A DNA stretch of 64,000 nt from Hyaloperonospora brassicae (taxonomy: Eukaryota; Oomycota; Peronosporomycetes; Peronosporales; Peronosporaceae). Position numbers and translations under genes: made by a program. The notes under the pieces were generated by a model. The model did no database searches, was not told the DNA's origin, and worked only from the letters and a program-made list of their open reading frames with translations. The DNA lies in contig CANTFL010000254.1 in assembly GCA_947650285.1 (NCBI GenBank), forward strand, positions 96,982 through 160,981. Reading direction: 5' to 3'. Below, piece after piece: positions 1 to 8,926 of the stretch; position 1 is the first letter of the stretch, and each line of letters opens with the position of its first letter.

Positions 1-1080
1 CAAAGACGGATCGTAGAAAATCTGGCATCCGACGACACGCAATATGTCCTTCAGCTATGCCCACGATGACTCGTCATTCGTCGTCTGTGCCCTCGCGTAA
101 GTGATGAGCGCGAGCAGGGCCGAGACGGGCGGTACAAATGTCTTTAAGCTTGGTTGCCTCTGCCATGGAATATTTCTCTGGGTCGAACATAACGTCATCA
201 TAGGCAATAGACGCGTGCCCCTTCTGCCCTTACAGGACTGGCTGTGCTCCTTGGCGCACCACCCTCACCCAGAGGTCGGGATCGGCGCCGTGGCCCACTT
301 ATGTTGGCTGGCTAGTTTTCGAATAATATCTATAAAGGCCCACTTGGTGAGCAGAATATCTTTGCCTATCTTGGTAGCAAGTCTCGTCAAATCGGTATAT
401 GTTTAGGAACTCCGAACAAAACACTGCCGAAAGAAATCGAGGAGGCCGTCCAACTCCGGACCCCTTAGCTTTGGAAAGCGTTTCCGCTCTTGCGGAAGAG
501 CTTCCAAACTCACCGGAAGCCGCGAAAATACGCGTTCAAACGGCTCCTGAACGGTCTGACGCCATACATCGACGTACCCCGGCTCGAGTGATGCCTTCAC
601 CTCTTCGACTAGGGCATCAAACATGTCGCGAGGAACGCCTGAGAAGGCGAGGTGTTGGAAGCCGACATTCCCGAATGAGTCGCTTGGCTAGGTGTTGGAG
701 CTCGCAACGAATCAGACGACAGATTCTATGCTCCAGCGGGTGGCGAAGCTCCGGAGGAAACAATAGGAGCCGGGATACGTGCATGAGCTGACATGTCCTG
801 TGGCGGAAATCTGGTCGACATGGCACGCTGTAGGTGAGAGTCAATGTCGGTGTCCTCATCTGCCTCCGGAGCAACGATTGGTCCGAAGCGGCCGGTCGGA
901 TGCGGCGGGATGCTCGGTCTACGCTCCCCCGTGGCTGGTGCCGAAGGCAGTGCTATACTACCATCACTTTCCAGGGGTACTATCGACTGAGGTTGGGTCC
1001 CCCTCCCCTATCGGGAGGGGGAGCTTGTTGACGGCTTTGTATCCGTCGTTCGAAAAATGCTGGCTGACGCCAGTGAGTAC
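1..1080 (-). pseudogene. decayed transposon-like coding fragment
   Basis: On the minus strand an ATG at 624 opens 73 codons to 403, beginning M-F-D-A-L-V-E-E-V, rich in Arg/Leu/Glu and ending R-Q-C-F-V-R-S-S. Upstream on the same strand (about 960-620) a Ser/Pro/Ala-rich reading is broken by stops and a frame change, so this is a broken gene or TE ORF. I do not recognise the protein. The stretch contains strong hairpins such as nested arms at 471-476/502-507 and 482-487/492-497, and a 10-bp arm pair at 998-1007/1013-1022 with a 5-nt loop. These resemble the hairpins of the gypsy elements further along, so I infer a mobile element. The sequence starts before base 1. Confidence 0.35.
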
Positions 1081-1370
1081 CTTTTTTGTTAATACTCCCC
1101 TACCTATTCACTGCAGATTGAAGAGTGGCATTGGAATTAAATGTAGAGGTGCCAACTTTGTCGGAATTTTATGGAATAAGCAACACAGTGTGCCTTGAAA
1201 TTTGGTATTTGTATGACGATCACATATATTATTCGATTTGTTTCGACAAAATATGTCGGCGTGCTGTCGAGATGAGGTCGACCTACTCTATCAGTCTATA
1301 TCGCTAAATTGAAATGTGATAAATCGTGTATTAGCTGTAATTTTATGGCAAGCCCTATACATTAATTTAT

Positions 1371-1450
1371 TTGCGCCTAGATTGCGATGGAGGACCAACA
1401 GGCCCTACTGGTTTAAGCCCTATTGGTCCACCATCGCAATCTAGGCGCAA
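1371..1450. repeat. 80-bp near-perfect inverted repeat (foldback)
   Basis: The outer 20 bases, starting TTGCGCCTAG, are exactly repeated in inverted order at the other end (1371-1390 versus 1431-1450). Pairing continues inward with a few mismatches, leaving a small loop near 1410. It lies in AT-rich non-coding DNA. It could be a miniature foldback element, a dead TE terminus or a structured RNA; no target duplication is clear. Confidence 0.8.
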
Positions 1451-1589
1451 CTGAATTTATGTTTGTCGAAGATGAACCTAAGAAATAAACACGCTAAGTA
1501 GAAGGGGATGATTGATATCTGTTTTTATATTAGTGTTGAAATATTTACCTTTTTTTCATAATCTACCTATTTACAAAACGACAAAGACG

Positions 1590-1850
1590 GTATATGGCTA
1601 CTCGCTCACCATACATTGCGCGCGTCTAGCGGCGATTGGTGATAAAGTTGGTTGATAAAATGGCCTATGTCAACCAAAAGGCGGAGCAGTGCCAAATGTT
1701 ACCCTCAAAGGCAATATTACTCTATATTCACTCAGTAAAGTAAGCATTGGCGCATATCAATTTATATATGAACCATTGATTCAATTCATTGTGTCGGCGA
1801 CAATGGGCTCACCCCGTTGTGGTACACGCCGATGCCGTAGTATGTGAGAA
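1590..1850 (-). mobile_element. gypsy LTR fragment (divergent U3 subfamily)
   Basis: The stretch around 1612-1740, including CATTGCGCGCGTCTAGCGGC and the following AT-rich tract, aligns by eye in reverse orientation with the U3 half of the 5' LTR at 12103-12330, and with another fragment at 31063-31265. Neither LTR end nor an internal region is preserved. I read it as a decayed solo LTR or LTR remnant. Confidence 0.6.
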
Positions 1851-1860
1851 GGTGATGTAT

Positions 1861-4361
1861 ATTTGGGTACGCGTACGACCGCTGAATCCTATCGCCTAAC
1901 ATCAAAGTTACCGTGGCGACTGCTACTTTATATACCTGGTAATACTAGTCTTCGGTTATCAGAGAGCGCCGTCGCACAGGGTTTTGTTTTACGATGACCA
2001 GGTGTCGCGGTGGCAGCGCGGGGCACTGTAGTACGTGGTGTTAAGCTTGAGAGGTCTTGAGCCAGTAGTTGACATCGTGGTAAAGAAAGGTCCTAGCCTT
2101 GTAGAAAGTACCTTTGTCAGAGGAAGCGTGCTCTCAAAAAGGAGCTTATGTGTCCACAGCGATATTCGCCAATCGATCCGCCATTCTGCTGTAAATGCAA
2201 AAATGATGTCTTCAGCATGAGACATCGATATCGGAAGATATGGCTTGTGACTCCCGAAATTAGCCGCACCAAGTGTGCCTTGCGCGGATGGTATCTCGCT
2301 CGAAGTTGCGAGAGCAAACGAACACTGTCCATTATGACATGCAGGAAAATAGCCGCTTGTCGTTGCTTGTCGAAGACCGTGCACGAGCTCCTAAGTTGTG
2401 ATCCTATTCATCCATATGCACGTTTAACAAGACGGTCTTGTCCTCACAATAGATCAAATACTGACTCAATTTTCCCCTTCTACTATGCTTGTTCGATTCG
2501 TAAACTCATCTTCCTTTGCACACACAAGTGTGTGTGCGGTACTTAGGCTTTTGTTGTCAGAAAACAGATCTGCAATGGAGTTCCGGATATGAAAGGCGAA
2601 TACATATTAGCGTTGTTAGTCTGGTAGATAATTACTTTTGAAGATCTTTCCTCCAGGTTTCCGAAGGGTCGTTCTAGTCTCTCATAGATCTTTGCATGTA
2701 TCTCAACAGTCCAACCTGTCCCTCGTAGCAATTTATTGCAGGTGCCCTTCCACTGAGACGCACCACACAACTTAAACGAAGGATGTCATGTGACGTTCAA
2801 CACCTGTCTACACTGTGGTCAGTGTAGATAGCTTTGTCAGTACGAGCGTCCTGTACCCCGTTTTATTATTTATGTGAAGTCGATCTCTTATATCACGCTG
2901 TGACGGAATAGAAATGTTGCGTCTCTCAACAGGAAATCAGCGACGCTGCTGTCTTTTGACTGCAAGCAATAAGCAACACATAGTGCTCGACAAGTTAGGC
3001 GATGCTTTTGCGCTTTGGCACTTACAGCACGTATATGGGTGGGATCTGCGGACAGAACACGCATCGACTAGAAACGTTAATACGACAAAACAATACTTGT
3101 GACTCACAAGTCGATGTGGTAGAGACATTTGTAAGCCTTTAGACATTACTTTGATCTGAGGGTGTTAAGGGACTCCGGGCAATTCGAATACGCATAAAGG
3201 TACGTAGCAGTACGGACAAATATTGAACTCATCGCGGCGAATGAGCAATCGAAAGGCAAGATTTTATTTTGACACCCGCACATGGCTAAGTGTATGGCGA
3301 TGCTCTACTCACGTGTGATCAAAGGTGGTCGTGAGCAGATGGAGTACTAAAGGGTGTCCTAATTTGATTGACACCGCGTGCATACACTACATTGGTGGGA
3401 AGTTTGCGCTTCTGAGGCATTTGTTTACTCCGCACATCCGATGCGCAATGTGCTGGATTTTCTGCTCGGAGTGCGTCATTTGCTATGCGCCCTACATAGC
3501 GGTCTTAATAAATTAATCGCATAATAATCTGCCAATTGGCGAAGCAGACTACAATTATGGTAATAGATGTTGTTAAGTGAAACGAGCGAAATGCGAATGT
3601 GCCGTATCAAATTCACGCTCGTTGCGCATTGGGTTGGCGCTCGTCGGATCCCTCACAAGGTTTGTGTTTTCGATTGAACAAAGGGCCAAAACAACATATT
3701 CTAACCGATACACACCACAAGTGTAGATTCTCGGCACTTGCCCCTCTTCAATACAAGTTGGTGACGTCTCTTTGCGAATGCAAGTTTGCTGCTGGACAGC
3801 GTATGCGCTTACGACCATGACTACAACAATGCACTCACTATAGCTGATGCTGACGGTCGTCCCCCTCACTGTGCTAGGCCGATGAGGACAAACGACGGGC
3901 GGCTCGGTCGGTGGCCTCAACTCTCCGACTGGGCTCAACGGGGAAGTACGACGCGTACCAAGAGTACAACTTACAGATTGACTCCAACCGAACGCGCGTC
4001 GCGTCCTTTGCTCCTTTGCCTCCAGTATCCCAACCGATATGCTCAAAAAGATATCGTTCATTGCAGGAACGTTCCCAGCCAATCACACAGCCCACCGACC
4101 GCGTGGCACGCCCGCAACGACAACGACGACGTCAAACGGGACGTCGTCACGCTCACACTGTCCGCACAAAAAATCCACATCGCCCCCTTGTTTTCTCCAT
4201 CCCCTTTTGGCACGCCGACGGAAACCTGATTTACCGCATTAACCACCACCACCACAACGCCACCCCTACCCCACCCGCAATCAGCCCAAAAAGCCCCTCC
4301 CGTTGCCCCGCAACGCTTCCCCCGCTTTTTCGTCGGCCGTGGGTTTCCCTTCAACCCCCGC
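1861..4361. other. intergenic stretch, no supported gene
   Basis: Only short frames in conflicting phases occur here, for example about 130 codons on the minus strand at 1989-2384 and 75 codons at 2543-2770. None has a recognisable domain. The last 300 bases become C-rich and lead into the protease-receptor gene. Confidence 0.5.
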
Positions 4362-4382
4362 CGACCTTCACTCTCGTTTCCC
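4362..4382 (+). promoter_or_regulatory. possible oomycete initiator element
   Basis: The bases CCTTCACTCTCGTTTCCC lie about 50 bp before the ATG of the protease-receptor gene. They resemble the oomycete core promoter layout of a TCA-type initiator followed by a pyrimidine-rich flanking region. This is pattern similarity only. Confidence 0.3.
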
Positions 4383-4425
4383 TTGCATTCCGCACTGAAG
4401 GCGCGCGCCACGTCTCCTGCCAAAT

Positions 4426-6744
4426 ATGCGCACACGCACTTGCGCGGCCACTTATGCCGTGCGGCGGCAGCTGCTGCTGCTCATGGCGCTCACGCTCCTC
4501 CTGCCGCACGTCGCGACAGCGCTCCTGCGCGTCCCGCTCACCGCCACGTCCACGCAGCGCAGCGCCCGCGACCTCTTGCAGTTCCACACGCCGCCGCGTC
4601 TCGACGCGGACGACGCTGTTACCCGCGCGTTGAGTCGCCTGGCGACGCTCGCGCACGACGACAGCAACCGCACGAGCGCCGACGATACAGACGCAGCGCA
4701 GCTGCAGCTGCTGCTGCGGCACACGCACCACGAGCGCCGCGACGTGCGCGCGCAGGGCCACGTGCCGCTCGAGAACTTTATGGAGTTTCAGTTCTACGGG
4801 CCCGTGACGATCGGTACACCGCCGCAGGAGCTGTTGGTGTGCTTTGACACGGGCTCGAGCGACTTGTGGGTGCCCGGGATCACGTGCGCCGCCTGTGCCG
4901 GCGACCGGCGCTACGACCACACGGCGTCGCGCACGTTTACGGACAATGACACATCGCGGCGACGCCGCGCGTTCGATGTGCAGTACGGCAGCGGCAAAGT
5001 GAGCGGCCACTTTGGGCAGGACGTCGTGCACGTCGCGCAGTTCCGCGTGCGCGACGCGAGCGTCGGGATCGTCACGATCGAAGAAGAGTCGATGGCGAAG
5101 ATGCGCGCCGACGGCCTCTTGGGGTTGGCGTTCGACGGCCTCTCGACGTTTTCGCACCCGCCGCTGTTCTTTGCGCTTCTCGCGCAGTACCCCGAGCTCG
5201 ACGCGGTGTTTGCGTTCTACTTGAGCCCCGACCCGAACACGAGCGGCTCGGAGCTGCACGTGGGCGGCTACGACGCAGAGCTCATGCAGGCGCTCGACGC
5301 CACATGGCAACGGACAGACGTGTTGCCGCAGTTTGGCCAATGGACGTTTTGGCGCATCGCGCTCCACAGCGTCACGGTCGGGAACCACGAGAACGCGTGC
5401 GCACGGGGCTGCGTGGCGTTTGTCGACTCGGGCACGTCGCTCATTGGCATCCCCGGAACGCTGTACTTGAACTTCCTGTACGAAGTCGCGACGTTTGCCC
5501 AGAATCGCGGCTGCTACTGCGGCTTTGTGCAGTACGGCTTCCAGTGCTTTCTGTGTGCGTCGGAGGACTTCCCGCCGCTGCGCATTGGCGTGGGCAACCG
5601 GCACTTTTACGTGCTGGACGGCGCAGACTACACGCTGTGTGTGGGCGTCACGTGCATTGTGCTTGTGCAACCGAGTGGCCAGGACATGTGGGTGCTCGGC
5701 GACGTGTTTATGAAAAAGTTCTACTCGCTGTACGACGTTGAGAAGAAACAGGTGGGCTTTGCCTGTCCAGCGAACTCGACGCTGTGCGGCATTGACACAC
5801 GAGACACTGCCGTGCACCGCAACGACAACGACCTGCCGTCGTCGCAGCAGCAATCGTCGCCGTTCTTCGAGAACAGCTTCAACATGTACGACATGGACAC
5901 GCACGCTGTACTGGTGCTCTTCTTGTCGGGCCTCTCGCTCCTCGGCTCGGGCTTTGTCGTGTCGTCGTTTGTGCAGTACCCAGTGCTGCGCAGCTTCCAC
6001 TCGTTCACGTTGTTCTTCTGGCTGTCTGTCTGCACGCTGGGCTACAACCTGACGCTATGGATTGCCGGCGTTTGGCGAGCCCACCAGGCGCATGTGTTTT
6101 TCTGCGCGCTCCTCAAGAGCACGCAGCAGTTTTTGGGCACTGCCACCTTGTTCCTCAGCGCTGCAGTTGGACTGGAGCTGATTCGTGCAGTGCGCTGGAC
6201 TCGGTCCAGCACGGTGGAGCTCAAGGTCGCGTACCACGTTGTCATTTGGTGCGTCGCGGCATTTACAGGAACGTTCTCGTTGTTCACGGGCGTGATTGGC
6301 TTCCTGCCCGACGGCGCTGGCCCCTGTCGAGCCTGCTATATTGGCCACAGCCCCACGTGGGCTCGCGTCTTCTTGTTCTACGTACCAGCGGCGGCCGCAG
6401 TCTCATTTGCCGGAGCGGCAGTGTACCTTGCGGCCACTGGCTCCGGTGCGCAGTCGCTCCCGCCGCAAGCGGAAGGTCCACGTCGTACGAGCGGACAACT
6501 ACTCTCCAGCTGCGTCGCGACCGTTGCTGCCTTCTTCCTGCCGACGCTATTCGGCTGGCTACACGTCTTTGGCGCAGAGTGGGTCACGTCGGGCTTTTGC
6601 CTCTACGTGTCGGAGCTGTGCTTTTACTCGCAGGGCCTGCTGAACGCGCTGTCGTGGGCGTTCAACCCGTCGTACCGCGTCGCTCGATACCGTGGCAACA
6701 ACGCCACAGGCGGCGAAGGTATGCACTTGACGGGACCGAACTAG
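4426..6744 (+). CDS. aspartic protease - GPCR fusion protein (GPCR-AP type)
   Basis: An uninterrupted 772-codon gene. Residues 1-33 form a basic then strongly hydrophobic signal sequence. A pepsin-family (A1) domain follows: first catalytic motif F-D-T-G-S-S-D-L-W with Asp141, a flap-like Y-G-S-G motif, and second catalytic motif V-D-S-G-T-S with Asp334. Both catalytic aspartates are therefore present. A polar linker rich in Asn, Asp and Gln leads to seven hydrophobic helices at about 493-517, 527-549, 558-589, 602-624, 645-670, 692-716 and 723-748, ending in a short tail after N-P-S-Y-R. The fusion is known from oomycetes, including Phytophthora, where it is called GPCR-AP. I infer a membrane receptor with an extracellular or luminal protease domain. 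Substrate and ligand are unknown. It converges with the zinc-finger gene 176 bp downstream. The 549-codon frame on the opposite strand is an Arg/Val/His-rich shadow. Confidence 0.93.
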   Translation: MRTRTCAATYAVRRQLLLLMALTLLLPHVATALLRVPLTATSTQRSARDLLQFHTPPRLDADDAVTRALSRLATLAHDDSNRTSADDTDAAQLQLLLRHTHHERRDVRAQGHVPLENFMEFQFYGPVTIGTPPQELLVCFDTGSSDLWVPGITCAACAGDRRYDHTASRTFTDNDTSRRRRAFDVQYGSGKVSGHFGQDVVHVAQFRVRDASVGIVTIEEESMAKMRADGLLGLAFDGLSTFSHPPLFFALLAQYPELDAVFAFYLSPDPNTSGSELHVGGYDAELMQALDATWQRTDVLPQFGQWTFWRIALHSVTVGNHENACARGCVAFVDSGTSLIGIPGTLYLNFLYEVATFAQNRGCYCGFVQYGFQCFLCASEDFPPLRIGVGNRHFYVLDGADYTLCVGVTCIVLVQPSGQDMWVLGDVFMKKFYSLYDVEKKQVGFACPANSTLCGIDTRDTAVHRNDNDLPSSQQQSSPFFENSFNMYDMDTHAVLVLFLSGLSLLGSGFVVSSFVQYPVLRSFHSFTLFFWLSVCTLGYNLTLWIAGVWRAHQAHVFFCALLKSTQQFLGTATLFLSAAVGLELIRAVRWTRSSTVELKVAYHVVIWCVAAFTGTFSLFTGVIGFLPDGAGPCRACYIGHSPTWARVFLFYVPAAAAVSFAGAAVYLAATGSGAQSLPPQAEGPRRTSGQLLSSCVATVAAFFLPTLFGWLHVFGAEWVTSGFCLYVSELCFYSQGLLNALSWAFNPSYRVARYRGNNATGGEGMHLTGPN

Positions 6745-6920
6745 AAGACGGAAACAAAGTGGTCGAAGAGTACAACTACGTGGTCGACGAGGTCGCTGTC
6801 GCCATTTTACAACAGCTAACATGTTTGCAAGCAAAATACAATCAGCGTTTCGCCCTTTGGGTGCACACAGCTAGCGCGCCACCCACCCACCCGCCCCACA
6901 TACCCACACTTACGCTCTCC

Positions 6921-8926
6921 TCAATTTGTCGGGAAGGCGTCGATCGCCCCGTAAAAGTCCCAGAAATCGTCCCCCAGCAGCTCCAGCGTATCGTCCTCGA
7001 ACCAACTCGCCTGCTGGCACACCAAGTTGTCCTCGACGACGTAGTCAATGTGGTCATTGTGCCGCACGGGCAGATGGCCACAACCGGGTCGATGGGTATC
7101 CCGGGGCAACGTGCACTTGCCCAACGACCCGCCAACGGCAGTATTGGCCTCGGCGTTCGCAGACGTGCGCTGCACGACCCCAAGTCGCGTCACGCTGTCT
7201 TGGCACACGAGGTGGTTCTGCACCACGTAGTCGCGGTGGTTGCCATGCTGGATGGACAAGTGGCCACACGTGCGATTGTGGCGTGAATAGTCCAAGAGCG
7301 ACGACGTGGGCATGGACAGACATCGCTTGTCGGCAGCAGACTTGACCGGTTTGGCGGTGGAAGCGCGTGCGGCAGTGCGCGTGGTCGCGTCAAGTAAACT
7401 GTTGTCGCCAAAGTTGACGAGCGACTCGAGCGGGGACGTCGTTGCTGGAGTACCGTTCGGCGGTACGTCGCGAGGTGAGCTGGACAGCAGTTTGTTCGGG
7501 TCGAGGATCGAATCGTCGCCGGCGGTGTTTGGCACAAGTAGAGCCAATTTCGACTTTGAGTCTGTCTGGTCCACCGTCGAGGTGTCCAGCGGTCGACACA
7601 GCGGCAGTGCAGTCAGCGAAGCGTTCGTGTACGCGATTCCGTCCGTCGCATTCGACTGCACGGCAGCAGGAGGTGCGTCGCTCGCTGGCATTGCTGGCCC
7701 CGGCATGAACGGAGTGGTAAAGAGCGACTCCACGGCCGGCGATGCACTGAGCATTTTGGACCCAGCAAAGACTCGAGTGCCTTCTTCGGGTCGAGGAGGT
7801 CTCAGCTCGAGATGCGCGGGACAGCAACTGGTGCCGATCGTCGTCGACGGACAGTGCGACGAGAACGCGTCGAGCGAGTACGGCCGCGACAGGTCTAGCG
7901 TCTCCTGCGACAACAAGAAGGCGTCCAGCGACGACAGCGCTGCGAGACACGCGGGTGGCGAGTGGATGTGGTTCTCGGGGCACGTGAGCTCGTAGCGCTT
8001 CGGCCTCGTCGGAGTGTTTGAGCACGCAGCCGTCGCGGCGCTCTTGCGACGACCAGCAGCAAATTTGCCAGGGATCGACACGGACGTCTTCATCGCGGCT
8101 GACGCTGACGCTGCTGCAGGTGTTACCAGCACATCGGCTGACAGCGCTGCGCTCGTGGACGTTGCACCGCCTACAAACGGCGTCGCAACGTCGTTCGGAC
8201 AGTCGCAACTCGCTGCACGGGTCGCTAGATCCGCTTGACACGGCGAGAGTTTGCGCTTCTTGGTCCTGACTTTGCCAATGTCGGTTTGGTCTTCGTGGAG
8301 CCGCTGGTGCTTGTGGAGGTCGAACTTGCGGGCAAAGCTGCGGTCACAGCCAGGGAACGCGCAGGCATAGGGCTTTCTGCCTCTACAGACGAAGACACAG
8401 AGAAGCCACTGTCAGCTATGAGTTCATCGCGACGAATAGATACCGACAGCACACGAGAGACGAACAGGAACTCAAGACGACAACGACGATAAAGAAGAGG
8501 ACAGTGTGCTCGTGACTGGAGGACGTACGTGTGCGTGCGCTCGTGACTCAGGAGGTCCGACCGCCGGGCAAAGCACTTGCCGCACTCTTGATATTTGCAG
8601 CGATAGGGCTTCTCGCCCGTGTGCACGCGATAGTGCACTTCCATGTCGGCTTTGCGCAAGAACCGCTTGGCGCAGAACTTGCAGGCGAACTTCTTGTCGC
8701 CTTTGTGGATGTTCAGGTGCCGCTTGAGGTTCCCCTTGAGCTGAAACTCGCGCCCACAGCCTGGAAACGTGCAGCGAAAGATCGTCTTGTCCCGCGTGGC
8801 ATCACGCGCGACACGCAGGGGGAGCGACACATACGTGAGGCGATTGGGACTGCTGCTGCTGCTCTCGGCTTTGAGTCCCGACGAGGCGCCGACTTTGGCA
8901 CTGGCAACGAGTGGCGCGCGATCCAT
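6921..8926 (-). CDS. C2H2 zinc-finger transcription factor with two C-terminal Cys/His repeats (spliced)
   Basis: I read two exons, 8926-8529 and 8382-6921, giving 619 residues. Four tandem C2H2 fingers lie at residues 52-74, 82-102, 110-132 and 140-162. Fingers 1, 3 and 4 have C-x4-C spacing and finger 2 has C-x2-C. The linkers include H-T-G-E-K-P-Y and H-T-G-R-K-P-Y; the second is created exactly by the splice and restores the fourth finger. A basic K-K-R-K cluster follows, probably a nuclear signal, then a long Ser/Pro/Ala/Thr-rich region. Near the end are two copies of a 23-residue repeat (from residues 505 and 567) and an acidic, aromatic tail (about 588-619) that resembles an activation domain. 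The first in-frame ATG is at 8926; the open frame back to 9271 has no other ATG. It is a DNA-binding regulator; its targets are not shown by the sequence. Confidence 0.85.
7014..7268 (-). repeat. two 23-residue Cys/His protein repeats
   Basis: Within the zinc-finger protein, residues 505-527 (7200-7268) and 567-589 (7014-7082) share C-G-H-L-x3-H-x2-H-x-D-Y-V-V-x3-L-V-C-Q. Each copy carries two Cys and three conserved His, enough to bind a metal ion. I recall similar C-G-H ... H-x-D-H-x-D-Y motifs in metal-handling proteins of other microbes, but I have not checked this. Confidence 0.75.
8383..8528 (-). other. intron of the zinc-finger gene (146 bp)
   Basis: On the minus strand the donor is GTACGT, directly after the codons for H-E-R-T-H, and the acceptor is CTGTAG. 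The split codon AC/A gives Thr and joins finger 3 to finger 4 through a canonical T-G-x-K-P-Y linker. Reading through the intron instead loses the fourth finger. Confidence 0.85.

Noticed and set aside
4351..6000. 549-codon minus-strand frame opposite the protease-receptor gene
   Set aside because: Arg/Val/His/Ala-rich composition typical of the complement of a GC-rich gene; no domain, while the sense frame has complete catalytic motifs.
7306..8241. Long frames on both strands across exon 2 of the zinc-finger gene
   Set aside because: Shadows: only the spliced minus-strand frame gives a fourth finger and the two repeats.
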